6,951 nucleotides of DNA from an uncultured Eubacteriales bacterium. GTDB taxonomy: Bacteria > Bacillota_A > Clostridia > Oscillospirales > CAG-272. The translations under genes were made by a program, and so were the position numbers. This document shows positions 1 through 6,378 of this stretch, piece after piece. Under the pieces are notes generated by a model that was not told where the DNA came from, searched no databases, and was given only the letters and a program-made list of their open reading frames with translations. The first letter of the stretch is position 1, and each line of letters starts with the position of its first letter. Where the stretch lies: the NCBI GenBank assembly GCA_900555345.1, contig USKS01000077.1, forward strand, positions 1 to 6,951, written 5' to 3'.

Positions 1-498
1 GCGCGCTCTCTTGCGGCAGAGCTGGGCTGCTCCCCAAAGCCCATATTCGGACTTTTCGAGAATATGGAAGAGGTGCAGAAAAGCGTTGCGGACGCAGCCG
101 CAAAGATCTTCAGAGAAAAAACGGAAGAAGAGATACGCCGCGGAAAGTATCCCGTATATAAATGCACGGGCATGGCGTACGTCCGCTTTGCAAAAGAGGA
201 AAAAGAGCTTTTCAAGCTGCTTTACATGAAGGACCGCGACGGCAAACCCGACGAGAGCGGCGAGGATCTGGAAAAAATATTGGACATCGTCCGCGAAAAC
301 ACGGGCCTTTCCGGAGAGAACGCATATATGTTTCATATTGAAACATGGATATACGTCCACGGCATTGCGGCGATGATCGCCACGGGATTTCTGGACTGGG
401 ATATGGATTTTGTAAGCGGCGCCGTCACAGACTGCTATATGGGTCTCAGAGAGCGATTTGAGAAAAAGGAGAATACAGACAATGACAGGGGAAAATAA
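1..498 (+). CDS. TetR/AcrR-family transcriptional regulator, 5'-truncated by window edge
   Basis: The reading frame is open from base 1 to the TAA at 496-498, giving 165 residues with no start inside the window. About 25-30 N-terminal residues are therefore missing relative to typical TetR proteins of about 190-200 residues. The visible start (LAAELGCSPKPIFGLFENMEEV) is the second half of the TetR helix-turn-helix. SPKPIFGLF is the recognition helix, and the following 'F-N-M-E-E' is the family's usual continuation. The rest is helical. WIYVHGIAAMIATG near residues 112-125 resembles the W-x3-HG helix of TetR C-terminal ligand domains. The internal ATG at 64 would delete the DNA-binding domain and is not the real start. 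The 3' end overlaps the ABC ATPase gene by 17 bases, so it very likely represses its own efflux operon and is released by a small ligand. The ligand is unknown. Confidence 0.9.
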   Translation, partial: ARSLAAELGCSPKPIFGLFENMEEVQKSVADAAAKIFREKTEEEIRRGKYPVYKCTGMAYVRFAKEEKELFKLLYMKDRDGKPDESGEDLEKILDIVRENTGLSGENAYMFHIETWIYVHGIAAMIATGFLDWDMDFVSGAVTDCYMGLRERFEKKENTDNDRGK

Positions 499-1234
499 AA
501 ACCGCGGTGCGGCGATAAAAACAGAGAAGCTTTGCAAGAAGTACGGCTCACTTTGCGCCGTCGACTCGCTTGATCTTACGGTATATGAGGGAGAGCTGTT
601 TGCGCTGCTGGGCGTGAACGGCGCAGGCAAGACCACGACCGTGAAAATGCTTTCCTGCCTTGCCGCCCCCACCTCGGGCGACGCGTTCGTAATGGGGAAA
701 AGCATAGTAAAGGAAAGCGCCGAGGTCAAAAGGATAATCGGCGTATCCCCGCAGGAGACGGCGGTCGCGCCGAATCTTAGCGTTCGCGAAAATCTTGAGC
801 TTATGTGCGGTGTTCACGGCCTGCCGCGCTCCGAGGCAAAGGCAAAGACCGCAGAGCTTATAGAGAGATTCAAGCTCGGCGAGGTGGAAAAGCGCAAGGC
901 GGCAAAGCTTTCCGGCGGCTGGCAGCGCAGGCTCAGTATAGCCATGGCGCTTGTGGGGGACGTTCAGGTGCTGTTTCTCGACGAGCCGACGCTCGGTCTT
1001 GACGTGCTCGCCCGCGCGGATCTGTGGGACACCGTGCGCGAGCTTCGGGGCAAGGTAACGGTAATTCTTACAACTCATTATATGGAAGAGGCGGAGGAGC
1101 TCTCCGACCGCATAGGCATAATGAAGGATTCAAAGCTTCTTGCCGTCGGCACGGCGGATGAGCTGAAGGCGCTTGCGGGCAGGGAAAAATTTGAGGATGC
1201 TTTTGTGGCAATAGTAAAGGGGGCGGCAAAATGA
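482..1234 (+). CDS. ABC transporter ATP-binding protein (drug/efflux type)
   Basis: This 250-residue cytoplasmic ATPase energises an exporter. Visible motifs in order: Walker A GVNGAGKTT (44-52), Q-loop Q91, signature LSGGWQRR (143-150), Walker B VLFLDEP (163-169) with catalytic E168, D-loop GLD (172-174) and switch H199. Its length and the 'TTHYMEEAEELSDRIGIM' stretch match the DrrA/CcmA-like subfamily that pairs with ABC-2 permeases. The ATG at 482 was chosen because AAGGAG (466-471) sits 10 bases upstream. The TTG at 458 would add eight residues, overlap that site and lack one of its own. The signature has W147 where many family members have M, which is a tolerated position. The gene overlaps the upstream regulator by 17 bases and the downstream permease by 4, so the three are co-transcribed and translationally coupled. 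The substrate cannot be read from the sequence. Confidence 0.95.
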   Translation: MTGENKNRGAAIKTEKLCKKYGSLCAVDSLDLTVYEGELFALLGVNGAGKTTTVKMLSCLAAPTSGDAFVMGKSIVKESAEVKRIIGVSPQETAVAPNLSVRENLELMCGVHGLPRSEAKAKTAELIERFKLGEVEKRKAAKLSGGWQRRLSIAMALVGDVQVLFLDEPTLGLDVLARADLWDTVRELRGKVTVILTTHYMEEAEELSDRIGIMKDSKLLAVGTADELKALAGREKFEDAFVAIVKGAAK

Positions 1235-1962
1235 AGCTTATGAGTTTTTCCGGACGCGTCGCAAAGGAAATAATGCGCGATCCCATCAATATATGCTTCG
1301 GACTCGGGTTCCCCGTCGTATTGCTGCTGCTTCTCAGCGCGATCCAGGCAAATATACCGGTAGATATTTTCGAAATTGAAAATCTTGTGCCCGGCATAAA
1401 CGTGTTCGGTATGTCGTTTCTCACTTTGTTTTCCGCAATGCTTGTGGCAAAGGACAGAGAAAGCGCTTTTCTGCAAAGACTGTATACAACGCCGCTTCGC
1501 GCCGGTGATTTCATTTTCGGATACATACTTCCCATACTGTCCATCGCGGCGGCGCAGAGCATCGTCTGCTATATAACGGCGTGCATTCTCGGGCTTACCC
1601 CTACAGTAAATATACTGTGGGCGGTGCTTTTCAGCGTGCCTCAGTCACTGTTTTTCGTAGCATTCGGTATCTTCTGCGGCAGCGTTCTCGGCGTAAAGCA
1701 GGCGAGCGGACTGTGCGGCGCGCTGTTTACAAACCTCAGCGCATGGATGTCCGGCACATGGTTCGATCTTGACCTTGTGGGCGGCATTTTCAAAAAGATC
1801 GCGTACGCGCTGCCGTTCGTTCATTCCGTTGAGGCGGGCAGAGCGGTGCTTTCGGGCAACGCCGCGGGCATGCTGCCGCATATATGGTGGGTCGCGGGAT
1901 ATACGGCGGTGTTTCTCATACTTGCGGTCGTATTCTTTCTGCGGCAGATGAAGCGTCAGTGA
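1231..1962 (+). CDS. ABC-2 type transporter permease
   Basis: This 243-residue membrane protein has about six hydrophobic spans (approximately residues 20-37, 57-73, 95-118, 124-150, 155-175 and 218-238). It forms the transmembrane path for the upstream ATPase. DRESAFLQRLYTTPLRAGDF after the second span is the 'RE-G-RL-TPL' coupling-helix motif seen in ABC-2 exporters of the drug/antibiotic class. The start overlaps the ATPase stop as ATGA (1231-1234), with a purine-rich AAAGGGGG just upstream, so translation is coupled. A second Met at codon 4 is possible but fits no better. A stem-loop terminator lies about 60 bases after the stop, marking the end of the operon. It most likely acts as a homodimer with two ATPase copies. 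Export of a toxic small molecule is inferred from the TetR neighbour. Confidence 0.93.
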   Translation: MKLMSFSGRVAKEIMRDPINICFGLGFPVVLLLLLSAIQANIPVDIFEIENLVPGINVFGMSFLTLFSAMLVAKDRESAFLQRLYTTPLRAGDFIFGYILPILSIAAAQSIVCYITACILGLTPTVNILWAVLFSVPQSLFFVAFGIFCGSVLGVKQASGLCGALFTNLSAWMSGTWFDLDLVGGIFKKIAYALPFVHSVEAGRAVLSGNAAGMLPHIWWVAGYTAVFLILAVVFFLRQMKRQ

Positions 1963-2018
1963 CGGGCGGCGCGGTCGCGCTCCGAACAAATGGCACTGTC
2001 TTGCCGGAAAGTTAACCG

Positions 2019-2055
2019 AAAAAGACAGCCGGAGTTTTCTCCGGCTGTCTTTTTT
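2019..2055. terminator. Bidirectional intrinsic terminator between convergent genes
   Basis: GACAGCCGGAG (2024-2034) pairs perfectly with CTCCGGCTGTC (2039-2049) around a TTTT loop, an 11-bp GC-rich stem. It is preceded by AAAAA (2019-2023) and followed by TTTTTT (2050-2055), so it presents a U-tract in either direction. It lies between the + strand ABC operon (stop 1962) and the minus-strand acyltransferase. The stop codon of the latter (2054-2056) lies within the T-run. Confidence 0.93.
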
Positions 2056-3184
2056 ATTGTTCTTCAGCCGCGCCGCGTCTGAAAAGTTTTTTGAATGTAT
2101 GGACCCAGTTGCAGCTTTTGCAGGCGTCCTTGTAGGTCATACCCGTTGCTATGTAGCATATGGGCTTTATTGTTGCCACGGTCTTTGTAACTATAAAGCT
2201 TACGGCAAACGCCAAAAGCGTTATGAGAAGTACGCTTGCGAGAGACTGCGCTTTTATGCCCTTGTAGTTCAGCATGCTGAGAAAAATATTGTGCATAAAA
2301 TATATGGGCATGGAAAGCGCCACTACTGGTCGTGACAGCGCCTTTATTGCGGCGGGCGGCGTTCTGTAGTTCTGCTTGAACAAAAGGAAAACAAACGCTG
2401 AGAGTACGACTACATATCCCGACGCCTGATACTGAAAGCGCTGATTGAACTCGCCCGTGCGCACCGTGAGCACCCATGTGCCGACAACAATAGCCGCAAG
2501 CGTTGCGGCGGCACCCAGCGCGAGCAGCACATTGGGTATCTTCTTTTTGCAGCTGCCCAGCAGATAGCCGAGCAAAAACGTCGCCAAATGACCGTCAAGT
2601 ATCTTAAGCCTTGAGAAAAGGTTCAGATTGATATACGGCTTTGCGGCTTCCGGCAGCACAGCCATGAGCATCGTGTGCAGAGAGACCAGCGCCACCAGAA
2701 CGAAAAGAAATACATTGCCGTATTTTTGCTTTGACAGTGCCTGAATACCGCCGTAAAGTATGGGGGATATAAGATACAGCACTATCAGCATGTACATATA
2801 CCAAAGGTGAGACATCGCCGGAGAATACAGCGAAGATACAAGCCTTGTCCATACTCCGCCCGGGGTCAGATCAAACGAGCGGAACGCGTTCCACAGCACG
2901 GCAACGACCGTCCAGCCCGCAAGCGGTATTACAAGGCGCGGCAGCCTGTGACGAAACAGCACGGACAGATCCGTGGTTTTGGAACTCGTCATAAGCAGGT
3001 ATCCCGACATCATGAAAAACAACGGCACCGCTGTAAATGCCAGGGAAGTCAGTACATTCAGCACATGCCATTCGGCGTCGACGCCCGCGCGCAGCCTGTC
3101 GGTTGCCGTGTGCATAAAAACAACTCCCAGCGCGGCAATGATGCGCAGTCCGTCAAAATATTGTATGTGAGGTCGTTCGTTCAA
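2054..3184 (-). CDS. Acyltransferase family 3 membrane protein (WecH/OatA-like O-acyltransferase)
   Basis: This 376-residue polytopic membrane protein with about ten hydrophobic spans is the usual size for single-domain acyltransferase-3 enzymes. They transfer acetyl or other acyl groups to surface sugars or cell-wall polymers. Seen directly: the N-terminal family signature YFDGLRIIAALGVVFMHT with conserved R14 and H25, PLFFMMSGYLL (54-64), the R80-x-x-R83 cytoplasmic motif, and HLWYMYMLIVLYLISPIL in mid-protein, which is typical of the WecH-like group. No extracellular SGNH domain is fused. The start is TTG (3182-3184), supported by GGAGGA at 3192-3197 with a 7-base spacer; no in-frame ATG lies just upstream. 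The C-terminus is a basic, Cys-containing tail. The gene has its own promoter and shares a terminator with the convergent ABC operon. The acceptor substrate is unknown. Confidence 0.9.
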   Translation of the reverse strand: MNERPHIQYFDGLRIIAALGVVFMHTATDRLRAGVDAEWHVLNVLTSLAFTAVPLFFMMSGYLLMTSSKTTDLSVLFRHRLPRLVIPLAGWTVVAVLWNAFRSFDLTPGGVWTRLVSSLYSPAMSHLWYMYMLIVLYLISPILYGGIQALSKQKYGNVFLFVLVALVSLHTMLMAVLPEAAKPYINLNLFSRLKILDGHLATFLLGYLLGSCKKKIPNVLLALGAAATLAAIVVGTWVLTVRTGEFNQRFQYQASGYVVVLSAFVFLLFKQNYRTPPAAIKALSRPVVALSMPIYFMHNIFLSMLNYKGIKAQSLASVLLITLLAFAVSFIVTKTVATIKPICYIATGMTYKDACKSCNWVHTFKKLFRRGAAEEQ

Positions 3185-3270
3185 AAAGCTGTCCTCCGAT
3201 GTTTATTTGCCCGCAGGTGTCCGTTTCGGATCGCGGCGGATATATTTTAAATACCGATAATATTTGTATT

Positions 3271-3299
3271 ATTGTATCATATTTTTTCGCTCATTACAA
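3271..3299 (-). promoter_or_regulatory. Sigma-70-type promoter for the acyltransferase gene
   Basis: On the minus strand, TTGTAA (3294-3299) is the -35 and TACAAT (3271-3276) the -10, separated by exactly 17 bases. The surrounding stretch is AT-rich. The predicted transcription start near 3264 gives a leader of about 80 bases before the TTG start. Assigned by pattern only. Confidence 0.65.
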
Positions 3300-3348
3300 C
3301 CGAAAACCGACAAAAAGAGAGCATAAGGGATGTGAACGGATGCCGGAT

Positions 3349-3381
3349 CTGCGGCGCCGAAGTTATCCGATTTGCGCGCAG
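3349..3381 (-). other. GC-rich hairpin downstream of the EFR1 gene, possible weak terminator
   Basis: Read on the minus strand just after the EFR1 stop codon, CTGC+GCGC (3374-3381) pairs with GCGC+GCAG (3349-3357), with one bulged base and a 16-base loop. No T-run follows, so this is not a classical intrinsic terminator. It may only slow or protect the 3' end of the upstream operon transcript. Its position between the EFR1 stop and the next gene's promoter is the main support. Confidence 0.3.
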
Positions 3382-3392
3382 ACGTGCGTATT

Positions 3393-4151
3393 CTATTTGA
3401 TATTCAACTGTTCAAAGTGATAGCGCGGCTTTCCGACACTCTTTTTTCCGTATTCTATCGCTTCTTGGGGACAATAGCAGATACAGGCCATGCAGTGGGT
3501 GCAGTTTTTGCCCCATACGGGTCTTCCGCCTTCGAGCCGAATGTTGTTCAGAGGACACCGCTTGGCGCACTGCCCGCATCCGACGCAGCTCTCAGCAGCG
3601 CGAAATGCGTCTGCTTTTACAAATATCCGATAGAACAAGAGGTTTATCGGCCCGCTCATAAAGCGGTCATAAAGGTTGTTTCGGGGAGTGGGGAAGGCTT
3701 TGCCCTCACGGATGTATGAAACGGCGCTTTCTATATCGGGCAAAGCCTTCTCCACGATCTCTTCGGCTTTTTCCGCGTGCGGCGCGTTGAACATGGCAAT
3801 ATAGTTTTCGGGCATGATCACCTGCAGGGTGCCCATACAGCACAGATCTTTCTGTGCCGCAAGCAGATCGTTATACTTTGCCGCGTTGCCGATCTCGCCG
3901 CCGCAGTCCATCACGAACCATATACGCTCTGCTCCGCAAAGCTCTGTTTTCAGAATGTGTTCCGATACTGCCCGCGGTATGCGCCACGCATATGTCGGGG
4001 TGACAACTATCACATCCCGCCCCGTCTGTATCGGCGAAGTATCACCCGCTTTTATCCTTGTGTTAAGGTCTGTGATACCGTCCCGCAGCGCCTCCGAAAT
4101 TTTCTTTGCAATGAACCGGCTGTTGCCTGTGCCGGAAAAATATAAGATCAT
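3393..4151 (-). CDS. EFR1-family flavodoxin/ferredoxin fusion protein
   Basis: This 252-residue protein joins an N-terminal flavodoxin-like domain to a C-terminal two-cluster ferredoxin domain. It is probably a cytoplasmic electron carrier. The N-terminus has the FMN phosphate-binding loop SGTGNS (6-11), then TPTYAWRIP (51-59) and the DCGGEIGN segment (82-89), as in EFR1-family proteins. The C-terminus has two CxxCxxCxxxCP motifs for 4Fe-4S clusters, at Cys189/192/195/199 and Cys217/220/223/227, with an extra Cys at 225. ATG at 4149-4151 is preceded by GGGAGG (4161-4166) at a 9-base distance. It is the third gene of a probable methyltransferase-GNAT-EFR1 operon, 51 bases after the GNAT stop. 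The family is widespread in anaerobic Firmicutes; the redox partner is not evident here. Confidence 0.92.
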   Translation of the reverse strand: MILYFSGTGNSRFIAKKISEALRDGITDLNTRIKAGDTSPIQTGRDVIVVTPTYAWRIPRAVSEHILKTELCGAERIWFVMDCGGEIGNAAKYNDLLAAQKDLCCMGTLQVIMPENYIAMFNAPHAEKAEEIVEKALPDIESAVSYIREGKAFPTPRNNLYDRFMSGPINLLFYRIFVKADAFRAAESCVGCGQCAKRCPLNNIRLEGGRPVWGKNCTHCMACICYCPQEAIEYGKKSVGKPRYHFEQLNIK

Positions 4152-4202
4152 AAATAATTTCCTCCCTAAATCTTTGCCCCGCGGTCATGCCGCCCTCTCC
4201 GC

Positions 4203-4631
4203 TCATATACCGCGGCGCCATACCATAAGAAGATCTTTCTCACCGGTGGCGCCGTCCGTGCCCCCGCACTGTATCTCAAAGCCTTCACGCTCATAAAAGC
4301 GTACGGCGCGCGTGTTCTTTCGGTATACATTCAGACGCAATACAGGCTTTTTTGCTTTGATACGGTCCAGAAGCTGCTTGCCTATCCCGTGCGAGCGCAT
4401 TCCTTCGGACACGAAAATGCCTTCAATGTACTCACCGGAAAGCCCCGCAAAACCTTGGATATTTCCGTCTTGCTCATACACATAGACCTCTGAGTGCGGC
4501 AGCATCTCTTTCACCGCTTCCGAATTGCTTTTCCAGTATTCTGCGGGGATAAAGGCGTGCGCCGTGAGATTTCCGCTTAACCAAATATCGGCGACCCTGT
4601 CGATGTCTCCTTGCCGCAGCTTTCTTATCAT
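4203..4631 (-). CDS. GNAT-family N-acetyltransferase (YiaC/YjaB-like)
   Basis: This 142-residue single-domain acetyltransferase moves the acetyl group of acetyl-CoA to an amine, either on a small molecule or a protein. The acetyl-CoA pyrophosphate loop R79-S-H-G-I-G84 follows the beta strand GEYIEGIFV. NVYRKNTRAVRFYEREGFE near the C-terminus is the conserved GNAT motif B, with Asn and the Tyr of 'FYE'. The N-terminal HAFIPAEYW (25-33) resembles that of YiaC- and YjaB-type enzymes. An ATG at 4640 would add three residues, but the GAGGAG (4641-4646) touches it with no spacer. The ATG at 4629-4631 lies 9 bases from that site and gives the family-typical MIRK start, so it was chosen. The gene sits 50 bases after the methyltransferase stop and 51 bases before EFR1. 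The substrate is unknown. Confidence 0.9.
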   Translation of the reverse strand: MIRKLRQGDIDRVADIWLSGNLTAHAFIPAEYWKSNSEAVKEMLPHSEVYVYEQDGNIQGFAGLSGEYIEGIFVSEGMRSHGIGKQLLDRIKAKKPVLRLNVYRKNTRAVRFYEREGFEIQCGGTDGATGEKDLLMVWRRGI

Positions 4632-4681
4632 GCTGATCATCTCCTCTAAACAGACGGGATCGTCCGACGCCGTATACGCCG

Positions 4682-5428
4682 TCAGACCTTCCCGATATAC
4701 GCGGCGGTTTTTGTCGGTACTGCTATAATGCCGTCCGCCGAAAAGCTGTCGAAGACGCGTCCGATATCTGTCAGATATTCGGAATATCTTCCGTCGCTCT
4801 CGCGCGTCGAATAGGAGGACGACAGCACGCGGTCGATGTAGCCCTGCCTATCGTAGTACTGAGTGTTGTCGGCACGGAAAACCGTGCATTCTCTGACAAA
4901 GAAGGCTTTGCATTTTTCGTCATTTATGCCGTTTGAAAAGCCTTGGAATTCGGGGCTGTATCTGTGCCGCAGCTCGGCAAGCGCTTTTGTGCAGGCGGCA
5001 TTCGGATCTCTGAAATTGTAAATTATCATCACTTTTCCGCCGGGTCTCAGAAAGCGGCGGCATTCCTTTCCGAACGCTTCGGCGTCGAACCAGTGAAACG
5101 TCTGTGCGGCGGTCACAAAGTCGACACTGCCGTCGGGCAGCTTTGTGTCGGCGTCACTGCCGTCTACAGAGATAAAGCCTTCAATGCGAGAAAGCCTCTC
5201 CTCCGCTTTTCTTCGCATATCCGCGTTCGGCTCCACCGCGTATACCTTGCGCCAGCAGTCAAGCAGCTGCTCCGTAAATATCCCCGTGCCGGAGCCGATG
5301 TCGGCAAAAACGCTGTCAAACGGCACGTTCAGCACGTTTTTCAGATATTCAAACAGCGCCTCGGCGTACTTTGGTCTCGCTTTGGCATATATTTCACCTT
5401 TTCCGTCAAAACGGTTTCTGTTATCCAT
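4682..5428 (-). CDS. Class I SAM-dependent methyltransferase
   Basis: This 248-residue cytoplasmic enzyme of the Methyltransf_11 type transfers methyl groups from S-adenosylmethionine. It shows motif I DIGSGTG (43-49), the acidic ribose-binding E66 in YAVEPN, motif II/III with DGSVDFVTAAQTFHWFD (99-115), and the LRPGGKV turn (127-133). The 'AQ-FHWF' pattern places it with small-molecule methyltransferases of unknown substrate rather than rRNA or DNA enzymes. ATG at 5426-5428 is preceded by GGAGGA (5437-5442) with an 8-base spacer. It is the first gene of the likely minus-strand operon with GNAT and EFR1. A strong promoter lies about 100 bases upstream and a second about 290 bases upstream. 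Nothing in the sequence identifies the acceptor. Confidence 0.92.
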   Translation of the reverse strand: MDNRNRFDGKGEIYAKARPKYAEALFEYLKNVLNVPFDSVFADIGSGTGIFTEQLLDCWRKVYAVEPNADMRRKAEERLSRIEGFISVDGSDADTKLPDGSVDFVTAAQTFHWFDAEAFGKECRRFLRPGGKVMIIYNFRDPNAACTKALAELRHRYSPEFQGFSNGINDEKCKAFFVRECTVFRADNTQYYDRQGYIDRVLSSSYSTRESDGRYSEYLTDIGRVFDSFSADGIIAVPTKTAAYIGKV

Positions 5429-5534
5429 ACGATCTTTCCTCCGAAAGCTGCTTTATAAAGCGCGAACATCGCCCGAAGTTTGCTTTCTGACGTGTTTTGC
5501 AAAAAATTTCCGCAGTGCCGACCGGTCAAGATCA

Positions 5535-5563
5535 ATTATATCACCCGCTTTTGAAAAAGTCCA
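5535..5563 (-). promoter_or_regulatory. Promoter for the methyltransferase-GNAT-EFR1 operon (extended -10)
   Basis: On the minus strand, TGGACT (5558-5563) as -35 is 17 bases from a perfect TATAAT (5535-5540). The -10 is preceded by TG one base away (TGATATAAT), which makes an extended -10. The predicted start near 5528 gives a leader of about 100 bases before the methyltransferase ATG. Confidence 0.75.
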
Positions 5564-5653
5564 CCGCAATATGTTGTTCGTCAGCCGCAAGAAATACGCG
5601 GCTTCGGCGGCAGAATCTTGCGCCGACTTACAGAGCAGCCGCTCTGCCGAAAT

Positions 5654-5711
5654 AAAAAAGTACGGCTGCGCTCCGTGCGCCTTTGGTTTCTGCACCAAAT
5701 TACCGTACTTT
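5654..5711 (-). ncRNA. Compact three-way-junction RNA ending in a T-run (attenuator or small RNA)
   Basis: Read on the minus strand, AAAGTACGG (5711-5703) pairs perfectly with CCGTACTTT (5665-5657) as a 9-bp closing stem. Inside are two more hairpins: TTTGGT/ACCAAA (5699-5694 with 5687-5682, six-base loop) and GCGC/GCGC (5680-5677 with 5671-5668, five-base loop). Junction bases are few (TAA, G, AG). The 3' strand of the closing stem runs into six Ts (5659-5654). A sigma-70 promoter upstream predicts transcription starting right at the first base of the closing stem. The outcome would be a ~58-nt RNA, or premature termination before the methyltransferase operon. I recognise no known RNA family, and no compensatory-change evidence is available. 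Function is inference. Confidence 0.45.
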
Positions 5712-5715
5712 GATA

Positions 5716-5744
5716 AGTATATCAGAACTATGTGAAACCGTCAA
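5716..5744 (-). promoter_or_regulatory. Second minus-strand promoter, firing into the three-way-junction RNA
   Basis: TTGACG (5739-5744) and TATACT (5716-5721) on the minus strand are separated by 17 bases, each with one mismatch to consensus. The predicted start falls at about 5709-5711, the 5' base of the closing stem described for 5654-5711. The -10 sits inside a short inverted repeat, TGATA-AGTA-TATCA on the + strand (5711-5724), a possible operator. Confidence 0.7.
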
Positions 5745-6049
5745 GCGTTTTTCGGCAGCTTTTTTAAAAACCCGCATGATCAGGCAGACCGAAGGTATAA
5801 AAACCGCCCGAACCCTGTGACGCATGGGGAACGGGAGGCTTATCGCGATGACCTGAGTACTCTCTGATATTTTGTATGGACCTCTCTCGCCGCGCGGAAT
5901 ATATTCCGTTTTTTGACTGCGGCAGACTTTCGCTGCCGGCTTGCGGAAGTTTTGCGGAGGGATTCTCTCTCTTGCCCCCTCCGACCCGATCATTCGGAAC
6001 CCGATATCCGTGGCTGTGCCCATATCGACACTTTATACTTTTTATACCA
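5745..6049. other. Intergenic stretch without a supported gene; several hairpins
   Basis: No reading frame here has a convincing start, ribosome binding site or recognisable product. Structure seen: a perfect 14-base palindrome CGGAATATATTCCG (5895-5908) followed by six Ts, resembling a short + strand terminator with only a 5-bp stem; CGGCAG/CTGCCG (5920-5925 with 5933-5938, seven-base loop); and CGGAGGG/CCCTCCG (5955-5961 with 5977-5983, 15-base loop). ACCCGAT occurs twice (5984-5990 and 6000-6006). No + strand promoter feeding the 5895 hairpin was found. Confidence 0.4.
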
Positions 6050-6078
6050 TTGACAGAATTTGTAATCAGTGCTACAAT
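6050..6078 (+). promoter_or_regulatory. Near-consensus sigma-70 promoter on the + strand
   Basis: A perfect TTGACA (6050-6055) is 17 bases from TACAAT (6073-6078), making it one of the two best-matching promoters in the window. The predicted start is near 6085. Downstream lie a ~290-base hairpin-rich leader, a mini-ORF and a terminator, a self-contained transcription unit of about 465 bases. Confidence 0.82.
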
Positions 6079-6084
6079 TATGTC

Positions 6085-6378
6085 GTATTATATCTCGTCA
6101 GCTGCGCCGAGGTGCTTCTTTTGTGCACGCTCGGAGAATTCAGCCACTCGCACCTGCATAGCAAAGCGGCGCCGCTTTGCCGGAGAAGACTGTAATGTGA
6201 GATACAGCGGACAAACATTTCTTTCGATATAGGTACGGCGCGAAGTATTCCGACTGCCGAAAAAAGTGAAACGTCTCGCGCTTTGAACATCGTTCAAAGT
6301 GTCTGCGGAGCAGTTGCAAATGGCATATAAAATAATCTCTGCTATTGCAGAGAAAAAATAAGAAGGGTGATACTGATC
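6085..6378 (+). ncRNA. Long structured leader RNA before the hydrophobic mini-ORF
   Basis: Hairpins tile this stretch. CCGAGGTGC (6107-6115) pairs with GCAC+CTCGG (6125-6134, one bulge). The 20-base perfect palindrome is at 6161-6180. CTGTA/TACAG is at 6190-6207. CTTTGAAC/GTTCAAAG is at 6281-6299 with a three-base loop. CTGC/GCAG is at 6303-6313. TCTCTGC/GCAGAGA is at 6336-6353 with a TATT loop, just before the ribosome binding site. AGGTGC (6110-6115) can instead pair with GCACCT (6150-6155), so two exclusive folds are possible. I could match it to no known riboswitch or T-box consensus. It may be a 5' regulatory leader, as is common for type I toxin mRNAs, or an independent RNA. Confidence 0.45.
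6161..6180. repeat. Perfect 20-base palindrome
   Basis: GCAAAGCGGC (6161-6170) is followed directly by its exact reverse complement GCCGCTTTGC (6171-6180). As RNA it gives a stem of at least 7 bp with a six-base loop. As DNA it could be a dimeric protein site, but its location about 75 bases after the predicted transcription start favours an RNA role. Confidence 0.8.

Noticed and set aside
548..1078. Long antisense ORF under the ABC ATPase
   Set aside because: It is a shadow of a gene whose own frame carries every ABC motif in order.
5453..5698. 81-codon minus-strand ORF between the methyltransferase and the promoter at 5716
   Set aside because: It starts only at TTG/GTG with no ribosome binding site, its first 15 codons are the stems of the structured RNA, and a strong promoter for the methyltransferase lies inside it. 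No recognisable family.
5700..6023. 107-codon minus-strand ORF
   Set aside because: No ribosome binding site or recognisable product. It runs through the 5716-5744 promoter and several hairpins, so it reads as a chance open frame.
5941..6195. 84-codon + strand ORF
   Set aside because: It crosses the near-consensus promoter 6050-6078 and the 20-base palindrome. It lacks a ribosome binding site and protein-like composition.
6336..6353. Hairpin before the mini-ORF as a terminator on the minus strand (followed there by TTATTTTATA)
   Set aside because: The 7-bp stem and T-rich tail fit weakly, but with no convincing antisense promoter there is no transcript for it to end. Kept only as part of the leader.
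6085..6378. Known riboswitch or T-box in the leader
   Set aside because: I looked for T-box (GGGTGGNACCGCG), TPP, SAM, FMN, cobalamin and glycine consensus pieces and saw none in the expected arrangement. A GCCACT at 6143-6148 alone is not enough for cobalamin.
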